Positions 24,094-32,566 of a stretch of 64,000 bases of DNA are shown in pieces (positions within the stretch are counted from its first letter, which is position 1; each line of letters begins with the position of its first letter). The DNA is from Furfurilactobacillus curtus (GTDB lineage: Bacteria > Bacillota > Bacilli > Lactobacillales > Lactobacillaceae): positions 62,001 to 126,000 of the forward strand of contig NZ_BQXO01000001.1 of NCBI RefSeq assembly GCF_045862785.1, in the 5' to 3' direction. The notes beneath the pieces were generated by a model. The model was not told the origin of the DNA, did not search any database, and saw nothing but the letters and a program-made list of their open reading frames with translations. The translations under genes and the position numbers were made by a program.

Positions 24094-25134
24094 ATGAAAA
24101 AAATAGTAATCGGAATGGTAGGACTACTCACCTTATTGACCCTGTCAGCCTGTGGACAGGGCCATCAGAAGGCAAGCAATCCGTCCCAGCCAACAAGTTC
24201 AAAAAAGACAATGAAGAAGGCTGCAACGCCTAAAGTGACAATGGACCTAGCACAAATCAAGGCAGGCAATTATAAGAGCCTTAAAGGAACTTGGACAGAA
24301 ATTTCGACAACGGATAATGAACGCATCAGTGGGGGTAAACAGTCATTAACGGATACACTGACGATTTCTAACCATGTCATTTCAAACAATGGTAAACCTT
24401 TGCTGCAGGGCGATATTCTGTTTGATCAAGATGAACAACACCAAGTGATTTTTAAAACTAACAATAATGTACTTACTGGGACATTGGCAGATCAAAATGT
24501 TCCGATCAACTGGTCGGTAACCTTTTATCCCGTTGGCACAACGAGTCAGTATCAAGCCGATAGTAAAGGTAAAAATACCAAAAATTTAATTGTTGTTTGG
24601 ACGAGTAATAATTCGTATACTCAAGTTTTTGCTCAAGCAGTCAACGGAAAGCATTCGACAAAGCCGACAACTAAGCAATCTGACAGCTCAAGCCAAGCTG
24701 CTTCAAGTCAGCAACCGACTGACAAGACAGCGGGACAATCAGCGATTGATTTATCACAAATTGGCGCTAATAATTTCGCCAGCCTAGTCGGTACTTGGAA
24801 AAACACTGCTGGTCAAACGATTGTCGTGACTGATCAAGTAGCGACTAAACCAGCTGGATCAAGTGCTACCTTTGACAAAGGAGCCGTCGTGAGCGGACAA
24901 GATCACGATGGTTACCCAACCGTGATTGCTAGCGGATCGGTTAGCGATGGTTACATGAATGGTTCGATGGGCTCATTTGATCCCAATATCAAAACGTCAC
25001 CGTTTCAACCATTAGCCATCGTTCCTAAAGGTGTTCAGCTATCGGCTGGTGATCATTCAGACTCGTCTAAAGATCGGTTGATTGTTGGCGGCATTCAGTC
25101 TACTTCAAGTGACGATGTTTATTATCATCAGTGA
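24094..25134 (+). CDS. lipoprotein with two DUF6287-like units
   Basis: 346 residues. Signal peptide with lipobox LSAC (Cys about residue 20) anchors it to the outer face of the membrane. Two related units follow: one from MDLAQIKAGNYKSLKGTWTE (about 50-180) and one from IDLSQIGANNFASLVGTWKN (about 222-345), separated by a Ser/Gln/Thr-rich linker. Both begin D-L-x-Q-I-x-x-x-N-[YF]-x-S-L-x-G-T-W, the DUF6287 signature. Function unknown. TAGGAG selects ATG 24094. Ends the four-gene envelope cluster. Confidence 0.75.
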   Translation: MKKIVIGMVGLLTLLTLSACGQGHQKASNPSQPTSSKKTMKKAATPKVTMDLAQIKAGNYKSLKGTWTEISTTDNERISGGKQSLTDTLTISNHVISNNGKPLLQGDILFDQDEQHQVIFKTNNNVLTGTLADQNVPINWSVTFYPVGTTSQYQADSKGKNTKNLIVVWTSNNSYTQVFAQAVNGKHSTKPTTKQSDSSSQAASSQQPTDKTAGQSAIDLSQIGANNFASLVGTWKNTAGQTIVVTDQVATKPAGSSATFDKGAVVSGQDHDGYPTVIASGSVSDGYMNGSMGSFDPNIKTSPFQPLAIVPKGVQLSAGDHSDSSKDRLIVGGIQSTSSDDVYYHQ

Positions 25135-25246
25135 ACTTTATAGTGGCGCTTGGGCTGAGATAAATAAGTTAACAGTCTTTTTCCGTCAGAAATCTTCTCT
25201 GATTTTCGGTATACTTAACCTATCCTAAAGAAGTGAGGTTATCTCG

Positions 25247-25723
25247 ATGTATCGAAATAAGGTTTACTTAGCGAGTCCATTTTTCTCTGACGAGCAAAAA
25301 GCCCGCCTTGAAACAGTGGTGGCGGTATTGCGGCAGAATCCAACGATCGCTGGCGATGATATTTTTATTCCTCAAGAGCATCAAGAAGAATCGTTGCCGT
25401 TTGGTTCCTTTAAGTGGCAAGATGCGGTATTCGCCAGTGATACGCGTCAGGTTAAACGGGCCGATGTGGTGGTTGCCATTTTGGATTATAAACACGAAGA
25501 TGGCAATCCAGAACCAGATGCCGGTACCATTTTTGAAATCGGGGCCGCCTGGGCGTGGCACATTCCGGTGGTGATGGTGCAATTTAATCCTGAAAATGAA
25601 TTGAATTTGATGCTGGCGCGGTCATTAACCGCGATGTTTACCGGTGATAAGATTGCGAATGGTTTAGCAACGTACGACTTCAATAATTTGCCAACTCGTT
25701 ACAGTGATATGAAAGTATTCTAA
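25247..25723 (+). CDS. ntd: nucleoside 2-deoxyribosyltransferase
   Basis: Exchanges the base of deoxyribonucleosides, allowing purine and pyrimidine salvage; a hallmark of lactobacilli. The 158 residues show KVYLASPFFSDEQKARL (base pocket), RADVVVAILDYK, and PDAGTIFEIGAAWAW with the nucleophilic Glu. The C-terminus RYSDMKVF completes the neighbouring active site of the hexamer. GTGAGG precedes the ATG. Class II (broad base range) is more likely than purine-only class I from the length, but not proven. Confidence 0.93.
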   Translation: MYRNKVYLASPFFSDEQKARLETVVAVLRQNPTIAGDDIFIPQEHQEESLPFGSFKWQDAVFASDTRQVKRADVVVAILDYKHEDGNPEPDAGTIFEIGAAWAWHIPVVMVQFNPENELNLMLARSLTAMFTGDKIANGLATYDFNNLPTRYSDMKVF

Positions 25724-25779
25724 AAAAATAAACGTTACTAGCCCGTGTCATCCAAGACATCAGTTAGTAGCGTTATTTT
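25723..25779. terminator. bidirectional terminator
   Basis: AACGTTACTA (25731-25740) pairs with TAGTAGCGTT (25765-25774), flanked by an A-run on the left and T-run on the right; it serves the converging deoxyribosyltransferase and YoaK-type genes. Confidence 0.8.
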
Positions 25780-25791
25780 TGACTGGTAAAA

Positions 25792-26481
25792 TTAGTGACC
25801 ATGATGCTGATCCCAAATCATCAGTCCGAGAACGATTAGTAAGATAATCACAACTCCTAATAGTGACTGTACGCCGATGGCTCTGGTCATGACTGTAGAG
25901 ATGAACGCACCAATTCCAAAGCTGGCGGCCACCCAAAAGCTATCACGTAATAGCAAACGGCTAGTGGCGCGGTCACCGTGTCCAATGAGTAAGTTGAGCA
26001 AGGAGGCGCCAACCGTGCGCAAGTTCCCTGTGGTCATCGTTGTATTGTAGGGGTGATTGTTTAGAACTCGGAAAGTGTGAACCTGGAAGGCTGCAAATAG
26101 GGATAAGCCACTGGTGACGGCAAGACTGGGTAAAAATGGCAAAAACAGATCGATTAAGAATACGCCAGTTAATTCAGCAATAATGCTGAGCTCTTGCCAG
26201 ATAATGGCACCTGGGCGATGAAATAATTGCTCAATGACATTAGCTAACCCGGCACCGATTACAAAACACAAAATTGGCACAATGTAGGCCAAAGCCTTGG
26301 TTAAATGGCCATCGGCGAGATTAAGCCCTAGTAAGATAACGTTCCCAGATTGAAGACTTGAAAAGACTTCACCATGGAAAATATACGTATAAGCGTCAAG
26401 ATAACCGCCAACACCAGCGAGTAGCACCCCAGTGATGAGTGATTCATAGATGGGCCGGGATGGTGGGGTAGACGTCTGCAT
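25792..26481 (-). CDS. YoaK-family (DUF1275) membrane protein
   Basis: 229 residues with about six membrane segments. Family features are GVGGYLDAYTYIFHGEVFSSLQSGN near the N-terminus, given here only as GYLDAYTYIF and FSSLQSGNVILLG, and NNHPYNTTMTTGNLRT in the middle. The function is unproven; small-molecule transport has been suggested for the family. GAAAGGAAG precedes ATG at 26481. Transcribed alone. Confidence 0.82.
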   Translation of the reverse strand: MQTSTPPSRPIYESLITGVLLAGVGGYLDAYTYIFHGEVFSSLQSGNVILLGLNLADGHLTKALAYIVPILCFVIGAGLANVIEQLFHRPGAIIWQELSIIAELTGVFLIDLFLPFLPSLAVTSGLSLFAAFQVHTFRVLNNHPYNTTMTTGNLRTVGASLLNLLIGHGDRATSRLLLRDSFWVAASFGIGAFISTVMTRAIGVQSLLGVVIILLIVLGLMIWDQHHGH

Positions 26482-26668
26482 AGCAAGACTTCCTTTCACG
26501 CGAAATTTGTTTCACCATGGCTACCATTCTAGTCAGATTGCGTTTCAAATGCGATGATTTGTTCTCATTCATTTGCGTATTAATTTTTCACAAAACCGAT
26601 ACCAGTTGGTGGACAACTTAGCAGACAATCTGTATCCTTATGCCATTGATTGAAAGGACATAGGTCAC

Positions 26669-26890
26669 ATGATTACAAATACAGCAGCATTCTTAACCGA
26701 TTTAAAGAAAATTCTTCGTGGTTCTTTTGATGATGACCAATATTTAGTTGAAGCTGTCGTCAATCGCCTGCAATTGTCTGATACGACGCATTATGAAGTG
26801 TCAAAATGGCGAGCCAACGATCATCAGGATCACGAGTTCACCTTTAAACAAAACGAAGACAACACTTATACTTATTTGACGGCTCGTTAA
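26669..26890 (+). CDS. small hypothetical protein
   Basis: 73 residues (MITNTAAFLTDLKKILRG...), acidic, no membrane segment, no family recognised. It has a ribosome site (GAAAGGA) at proper spacing and its own terminator directly after, so it is likely real. The C-terminal half is beta-prone (HEFTFKQNEDNTYTYLTA). Confidence 0.6.
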   Translation: MITNTAAFLTDLKKILRGSFDDDQYLVEAVVNRLQLSDTTHYEVSKWRANDHQDHEFTFKQNEDNTYTYLTAR

Positions 26891-26913
26891 TGAATGATTA
26901 ACTGGTCCCTAAT

Positions 26914-26964
26914 AAAAAGGCCGCTCATTCGATTCCTTAATGAATCGAATGAGCGGTATTTTTA
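26914..26964. terminator. bidirectional terminator
   Basis: Fifteen-base perfect arms (26921-26935 and 26942-26956) with A-rich left and T-rich right flanks, between the small gene and the converging yfhO gene. Confidence 0.88.
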
Positions 26965-27001
26965 TTAATCGGGTTCTATTTGAGCGACATCTAGCAAGTA
27001 C

Positions 27002-29593
27002 TTAGGGCTGTTTAGTGGTTTTTGCATTATATTTTCGGTGACGCTGATCCCACCAGAACAAGCCGGCGTACGTGATAAAGGCAAGTAAACTAATCACTAA
27101 ACCCGCTCTGAATCCGGGAGTGACATAGGTCAAACGGATTTTATGATGACCAGGCGCAAGTGTCACCGCGCTTAAATTATGAGCAACCCGTTGAATCGGT
27201 TGTTGCCGACCATCTACGCTGACTTGCCAACCAGGATCATACGGAATGCTCAGGAACAAAAGTGGCTTATCTTTCGGCATGTCAATTGTGCCATGCAATC
27301 GATCTGGTCGCCAATGCGGCGTTAGTTGAAGGGTATGACGATGAAGCTGTTCAACAGAAGTCGAAAATTTATCAGCATCTAATGTCTTCACCCAACGTTC
27401 CGGATGGCTGATTAGGTGTTTAGAACTTACTTTCAATTGAAATGATTGTCCCTTGCGGAATCGACCTAACGATAATACCGCTTCAGAGGAAACACTTAGC
27501 TTGGTTTGCTTTTTTGTCTGATTGACGCGAATATTGGCGCTATCGACGGGAACATGGGGCAAGTACATATAAATAGGGCCGCTGGTTTGGGGCCGCAACG
27601 TGAAGGTATAATTGTAATGATCGACCGCTTGTTTTACCGTGGTTTGTTGCACCTCGACTGAGCGGAAGTAGTCTGTTTTACGACCAGTGATACCCTGCCA
27701 CAAGTGATTTTGATTCGACAAGGCTTCGTGTGGCTTCAAAGTTACGTTTAATAAAGACTGGTTAGCCGCAAATCCTAACGGTAAAGCGTTTGGCAATGTA
27801 ATCAGATCGTAGTCGTGCGGAGTCATACTCAACAAATAGCGAACCGCAAATAAGGTGTTGGTTAATTCTGTACTACCAGCTGAGCTAATCCGTCGTTCAT
27901 TTTTACTATAGAATCCTAAGCGTTGTAAGGTAAGGCGTGTAGACTCGTTGAGGGTGGAACTGTATAGGTCAATACCATAGCTGTTAAACAATAGTGGATC
28001 ATTGTAGTTGTTATAAACTTCGCCATAAGCAGCGTTCAATAATGAGTTCTGATTATCCACCCGGTAAAAAGCGTTTGTCTGTTGAATTTTTTTGAAATAG
28101 CGCTGTTCAATTGCAAAGTTACGTTGGTAGCGGGCTTGATTACCCAACTTGGCAGGGGCTAAGCCAAAATAAAAGTTAGCTCCTAATTCAAGTAACGTTA
28201 GTGCCGTTAAACTAAGGACGACCAGCCACCGTTTACCGTGAGATTGTCGTTTTAAAAGCCACCAGGCGAAAATCAACCCTAGGCTACTAATCAGCCAATA
28301 GATGGGACTAACGTAATAACTAGCGAGTGCGTCGCTTCGTCGCACGATGGGTTGCGCGATGATTGCCGTGATGTACCCGATCGCTAGTAGACTTAATCCG
28401 ATGATTAAATTCCGAAATAAGTGGCGCTGATCGGTAAATGTATGGGCTTGCCAACTTTCATAAGCACACAATAACACGATGAAACTGAAAAAGTACGCAT
28501 TTCGAAATGGGAATCCATTAGGTTGTTGCATCATGTGCCAGATGGTATTGAACAAAGTGATAAACATACTAATCGCCAGTGTTGCAAGTAAACCACCTAA
28601 CGCCCACTTATGTCGCCGACCAATATTTTTTGCCGTAAAAAAGCCGAGACATAAAAGGATTGCCAAACTGCCTAAGTAGATGCTTGGATCATGTTCTAAC
28701 CGTGCCGGGTAGTCAGCAGCGTTCATGCCAAGTTGTGCCAGTGCTTCGGGGCCAAACTGAGGGAGCGGTAAGAATGCCTTGACCGACAGGCTTTGTTTGC
28801 TCGTTCTCAACATACCCAATAGCGTGGGGTAAAGCACCACCAGCGAGCTCAGGCCACTTAAAATAGAGATCGTTAGATAGTGACCAATCAAACGCCGATG
28901 TGTTTGCCAATAAAGTCGCCAGGTGATACGACGTGGTGTCTGATCAAATTGCAAATAGATGAAGAAACAGAGCGAAAAAAGGCAGGTCATATAACCAAGA
29001 TAATAGTTGGTGATAATGGTGGCCCATAACGCAAAAAAGTACAGCCGTGAATCGCGACCAGCCACAAGTGATCGTAGGCCTAGTGTCACCAACGGCAGTA
29101 GAATCAAAGCATCGAGCCACATGATGTCATAAAAATAGGTTGCCACAAAGCCACTCAAAGCAAATATGCTGGAAAAGAGTAAGTTTGACCAATTCGTATT
29201 GTGGTAGACTCGCCGCAGATAATAAGCGGTACTCAAGCCGATACTGCCGATTTTAAGGAGGATGATATACGTAACCGCCAGCGGGACCTGACTCGCCGGG
29301 AAAAAGAAAAGAATCAGGTTAAAGGGGCTTAACATGTAATAAGCAACTAATGGAAAAGCGTTATCACCTAAGGATAGGCTAAAAGAATAGAAAGAAAATT
29401 GGCCGGTTGTGATCACATGTCGAAATTGCGTCAACCAAGCAACATATTGGGTCCCCATATCGCTGATGAGTAAATTATGGGAGCCAAAGGGAGCAATTCC
29501 TAAGCAAGCAAAAACAATGCTCACCACTACCATTGGTAGCAGGAACGATCCTAGATCATAGTAAAAGCGTTTTTGTCCGTAGCGATTCATCAT
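27002..29593 (-). CDS. YfhO-family polytopic membrane glycosyltransferase
   Basis: 863 residues with about 12 membrane helices, then a large exported domain (about 470-830) and a final helix near WWDQRHRK. The family motif regions are SDMGTQYVAWLTQFRH in the first loop, YDIMWLDALILLPLVTLGL and the C-terminal SIPYDPGWQVSVDG. In B. subtilis YfhO works with the polyprenyl-phosphate glycosyltransferase CsbB to decorate lipoteichoic acid. Here a GtrB/CsbB-like gene lies 25 bp upstream in the same direction, supporting the same role. GtcA-type flippase is not in the window. Confidence 0.85.
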   Translation of the reverse strand: MMNRYGQKRFYYDLGSFLLPMVVVSIVFACLGIAPFGSHNLLISDMGTQYVAWLTQFRHVITTGQFSFYSFSLSLGDNAFPLVAYYMLSPFNLILFFFPASQVPLAVTYIILLKIGSIGLSTAYYLRRVYHNTNWSNLLFSSIFALSGFVATYFYDIMWLDALILLPLVTLGLRSLVAGRDSRLYFFALWATIITNYYLGYMTCLFSLCFFIYLQFDQTPRRITWRLYWQTHRRLIGHYLTISILSGLSSLVVLYPTLLGMLRTSKQSLSVKAFLPLPQFGPEALAQLGMNAADYPARLEHDPSIYLGSLAILLCLGFFTAKNIGRRHKWALGGLLATLAISMFITLFNTIWHMMQQPNGFPFRNAYFFSFIVLLCAYESWQAHTFTDQRHLFRNLIIGLSLLAIGYITAIIAQPIVRRSDALASYYVSPIYWLISSLGLIFAWWLLKRQSHGKRWLVVLSLTALTLLELGANFYFGLAPAKLGNQARYQRNFAIEQRYFKKIQQTNAFYRVDNQNSLLNAAYGEVYNNYNDPLLFNSYGIDLYSSTLNESTRLTLQRLGFYSKNERRISSAGSTELTNTLFAVRYLLSMTPHDYDLITLPNALPLGFAANQSLLNVTLKPHEALSNQNHLWQGITGRKTDYFRSVEVQQTTVKQAVDHYNYTFTLRPQTSGPIYMYLPHVPVDSANIRVNQTKKQTKLSVSSEAVLSLGRFRKGQSFQLKVSSKHLISHPERWVKTLDADKFSTSVEQLHRHTLQLTPHWRPDRLHGTIDMPKDKPLLFLSIPYDPGWQVSVDGRQQPIQRVAHNLSAVTLAPGHHKIRLTYVTPGFRAGLVISLLAFITYAGLFWWDQRHRKYNAKTTKQP

Positions 29594-29618
29594 TGCATAA
29601 ATTTCCTTTAGTGCCCGT

Positions 29619-30566
29619 TTATTTTTCTTCTTTAACGATGTAAATCGGGCGATGTTTACTTTCTAGATAGAGTCGCCCGACATAGCGGCCCAAAATACCT
29701 AAACAGAAAAGTTGAATTCCGCCGATGAGTAGCATAATGCTGACCATCGATGGCCAGCCGGCGACGGAACCGCCAAAGAAGAGCGCCCGGACGACAATAA
29801 AGATAATGGCAACGATTGCCAGTAAAAATGAAACCATGCCTGTAAAAGAGGCAATCGATAATGGTGCCTCAGAAAAGTCCACGATTCCTTCAAGTGAGTA
29901 GCTAAATAGCTGAAAGAACGACCAGTGAGTATCACCGGCGACGCGATCTTGATTTTCAAACTCTAAATACTTGGTGTTGAAGCCAACCCAACTGAAAATT
30001 CCCTTGGAGAAACGATTGACTTCTGCCATGGATAAGATCGCGTTAACCACTTGTCGCGTCATTAAGCGATAATCTCGCGCACCATTGACAATATGGGTTT
30101 GCGAGATGCGATTAATGAGCCGGTAAAACATGTTGCTAAAAAAAGAGCGTATCGGCGGTTCACCTTGCCGGTCCACGCGTCGAGCACCGACAATATCATA
30201 GCCGTCATCGAGAATGCCATCCACCATTTGCAGTAGGAGTTCTGGTGGATCCTGTAAATCGACATCCATAACTGCAACATAATCACCACTGGCATGTTGT
30301 AGGCCGGCATATAAGGCAGCCTCTTTACCAAAGTTGCGGGAAAAAGAAACATAATGGACGTGTTGAGGGTCGTTTTGTTGCAAGTTGCGTAGTTCTGGTA
30401 ATGACTTGTCAGTCGAGCCATCGTTGATAAACCAGTACTCTGGTTGAAATGTCGGGTGTTGCTGCTTAAGTTGAGCAAATATCTTTTCGACCGCTGGATA
30501 AAATAGCGGGATACTAGCTTCTTCGTTGTAGCAAGGGACAATAATTGAAAGAATCTGAGTTGACAC
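29619..30566 (-). CDS. GtrB/CsbB-like undecaprenyl-phosphate glycosyltransferase
   Basis: Family 2 glycosyltransferase of 315 residues that charges undecaprenyl phosphate with a sugar on the cytoplasmic face. SIIVPCYNEEASIPLF, FINDGSTDKS and DYVAVMDVDLQDPPELL hold the nucleotide-sugar and metal sites; two membrane helices follow (about 230-300) and the protein ends in KHRPIYIVKEE. It is the first gene of a pair with the YfhO protein, spaced 25 bp, so product and acceptor transferase are co-expressed. Confidence 0.9.
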   Translation of the reverse strand: MSTQILSIIVPCYNEEASIPLFYPAVEKIFAQLKQQHPTFQPEYWFINDGSTDKSLPELRNLQQNDPQHVHYVSFSRNFGKEAALYAGLQHASGDYVAVMDVDLQDPPELLLQMVDGILDDGYDIVGARRVDRQGEPPIRSFFSNMFYRLINRISQTHIVNGARDYRLMTRQVVNAILSMAEVNRFSKGIFSWVGFNTKYLEFENQDRVAGDTHWSFFQLFSYSLEGIVDFSEAPLSIASFTGMVSFLLAIVAIIFIVVRALFFGGSVAGWPSMVSIMLLIGGIQLFCLGILGRYVGRLYLESKHRPIYIVKEEK

Positions 30567-30807
30567 GATAGGGCTCCTTTATCAGCAAAAAAGTGATTTT
30601 GCGTATGTAATCTACCATCATTATAAACAACTGGTCCCTGAAGCGGACGTTTTTCCACAATTAAATCGTGTTAAATGATTACGAGCAAATTAAATAACAA
30701 TGATTAAACGGCTTATTGTTATTACCAATGTAATTGCCAACTAATGTTAGAAAAGCAAATTTAAGGGCTTGACCAAAGTTGCGAGTAAAAATGGTTGTGT
30801 TTAATTA

Positions 30808-30821
30808 TGAAAGCCCTTACA
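30808..30821 (+). promoter_or_regulatory. possible cre site upstream of the OsmC gene
   Basis: TGAAAGCCCTTACA fits 13 of 14 positions of TGWAARCGYTWNCA, but the mismatch is in the central CG. A TTGCGA at 30779 could be a -35. Suggestive only. Confidence 0.3.
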
Positions 30822-30879
30822 GTAGCGGATAGGTGATTGTTGTTCTTTCATGTTGAACACACAAATGGAGGTCAGACAG

Positions 30880-31326
30880 ATGGCAGTTGAAGGTTCTTTA
30901 TATCATACCCGCGTCGTAAATGAAAATGGACTAGTTGGTCAGAGCTTTGTGGAGGGGAATGAAGGATTATCGATCGGAGTTAGTAGCTCATTGATCAAGG
31001 CAGCGGGGGCCAACCCGGAACAATTTGTTGGTTTTGCCTTGAGTACTTGTTTTAATGCGACGTTGCGATTAGTTGAACAGCAACGTGGCTTGGCTCAAGA
31101 TACGGAGGTTTTAACCCAAGTCGATATTTTGAAAGACACGTTAGGCTACAAATTCATCGTGGCTGCTCAAGTTATGTTTCCAAATGCGAACGAAGTGGAT
31201 GCGCAGTCAATTTTGGCTGATGCATTGAACCAGTGCCCCGTAGCAAAACTGCTGAAAGATAACGATAACGTTAATTTTAGAATCGTCGACAAGTTTGGTG
31301 ATATTAGTACGAATTATGGTGAATAG
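30880..31326 (+). CDS. OsmC/Ohr-family peroxiredoxin
   Basis: 148 residues. Thiol-dependent reduction of organic hydroperoxides is the family role. Both redox cysteines are visible: ALSTCFNATLRL near residue 57 and LNQCPVAKLL near residue 122. ATGGAGGTC at 30865 sets ATG 30880 rather than the upstream ATG 30850. Monocistronic, divergent from the glycosyltransferase pair and followed by a long terminator. Confidence 0.85.
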   Translation: MAVEGSLYHTRVVNENGLVGQSFVEGNEGLSIGVSSSLIKAAGANPEQFVGFALSTCFNATLRLVEQQRGLAQDTEVLTQVDILKDTLGYKFIVAAQVMFPNANEVDAQSILADALNQCPVAKLLKDNDNVNFRIVDKFGDISTNYGE

Positions 31327-31344
31327 TGCCGATTTCATCTTGAA

Positions 31345-31401
31345 AAAGTAAAACGCTCATTGCCACCAGCCCAATGCTGACGACGATGAGCGTTTTACTT
31401 T
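31345..31401 (+). terminator. terminator after the OsmC gene
   Basis: Sixteen-base exact arms (31345-31360 and 31386-31401) around a 25-base loop; T-rich right arm. Confidence 0.75.
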
Positions 31402-31470
31402 ACATTTAGTCAAAACAGCCTAGACTGGTGGTTCGAGCTTGACGAAGTATTCAGAAAGAAGGTGGCAACC

Positions 31471-31665
31471 ATGAATCAGCAAGAGGTTATTCGTGGCGAT
31501 TGGAACGTCGAAACATGGCAACAACATCATTGGGTCGTCATTATGCGTGGCGTTACTTATGAAATTGCTAAACGGGCCGTCGATCAAATTGCCCCAGCCC
31601 AGCAGACCCGTTATCGCATCCACTATGTTAATCAGCCAGGCACCGAGCTAGCATATCCAGCATAA
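31471..31665 (+). CDS. small hypothetical protein
   Basis: 64 residues (MNQQEVIRGDWNVETWQQHH...), Trp-rich N-terminal half, no membrane segment, no family recognised. AGAAGGTG precedes ATG 31471 at good spacing and a terminator follows at 31702, so expression is likely. Confidence 0.55.
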   Translation: MNQQEVIRGDWNVETWQQHHWVVIMRGVTYEIAKRAVDQIAPAQQTRYRIHYVNQPGTELAYPA

Positions 31666-31701
31666 GGACTGTTGTCGATATTTAAGTTAGTTTATTCTTG
31701 C

Positions 31702-31732
31702 CGCCTTGACGTTTAGTCAGGGCGATTTTTTT
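31702..31732 (+). terminator. terminator after the 64-residue gene
   Basis: CGCCTTGAC (31702-31710) pairs with GTCAGGGCG (31716-31724), then A and seven T. Confidence 0.85.
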
Positions 31733-31900
31733 GTTGGCAAGTAACGTCATTATTGCTGACTTGTCTGTGCTCAGAATCACTCACCTGGTTACGCCCTGAG
31801 TTTTATTAGCAGTGGGCTTGTACCTGACGTGCTTTCAGGTTACGATAACGATACTTAAATAATTGTTGAACCGAGTGAGACACTCAGAAAGGATGTTCTT

Positions 31901-32473
31901 GTGACACCACAATTCCTGAAAACGATGCTCGATGGTCATTTAGGCCAGATTTTCGCCACAGCGGCAGATATAGAAGCAGCGGCAGGTCAGATTGCCCGTC
32001 AAATTGACGATGCTACCTGGCAAACGCCGCCATTGCTGATCGGCGTGATGAAAGGTGCCGCGCAATGGACGCTGGCAGTCAGCCAACAGCTGACGATTCA
32101 GGCAGATTTGGATTTCGTTGCTGTCAGCAGCTATACTGGAACTAAGCAATCTCTACCTAAATTGACGCAAGCACCAACGCTTTCAGTTACAAATCGGCAT
32201 GTTATTTTGCTGGATGAAATCATTGATAGTGGTGTCACGTTGGCCTTTTTGATTGATTGGCTACATGAACAGCAGGTTGCCAGTATTCAAACTGCGGTTA
32301 TGGTTAATAAGCCGGTTGCCCGTCAACGTGCCGTGGCACTGGACTATGTTGGTTTTACCTTGCCAGATGTGTGGCTAGTCGGTTACGGCATGGACTTAGA
32401 TGGTGCTTATCGGAACTTACCAGTAATTGCTGAATATAAGACATCTACGTCAGTATCAACGGCGGACGTGTAA
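31901..32473 (+). CDS. hypoxanthine phosphoribosyltransferase-like protein
   Basis: 190 residues of the type I phosphoribosyltransferase fold. PPLLIGVMKGAAQW is the diphosphate loop, DFVAVSSYTGTKQS the flexible loop, HVILLDEIIDSGVTLAFLIDWL the PRPP-binding motif (usual form E-D-I-[VI]-D-[ST]-G-x-T), and VGYGMDLDGAYRNLP the base-binding end. Start is GTG 31901 after GAAAGGATG. The changed PRPP motif and lack of tilS/ftsH neighbours suggest a second paralogue rather than the housekeeping hpt. Its base preference is uncertain. Confidence 0.8.
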   Translation: MTPQFLKTMLDGHLGQIFATAADIEAAAGQIARQIDDATWQTPPLLIGVMKGAAQWTLAVSQQLTIQADLDFVAVSSYTGTKQSLPKLTQAPTLSVTNRHVILLDEIIDSGVTLAFLIDWLHEQQVASIQTAVMVNKPVARQRAVALDYVGFTLPDVWLVGYGMDLDGAYRNLPVIAEYKTSTSVSTADV

Positions 32474-32566
32474 AAAGCTGTTCATTTCTACTTTTTTATT
32501 TTAATAAAAAAACGATTCGTCACTTTGTCAATAAAGACAATCGACGGGTGTTAAAGAGGAAGTTAA

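Noticed and set aside
15700..25200. A second copy of the guaA 3' end as right attachment site
   Set aside because: I looked for the last bases of guaA (ATTGAGTACGAATAG) downstream and found no convincing repeat.
30062..30658. 198-codon frame overlapping the GtrB-like gene on the same strand
   Set aside because: Alternative frame of a well-supported glycosyltransferase; composition and lack of ribosome site argue against it.
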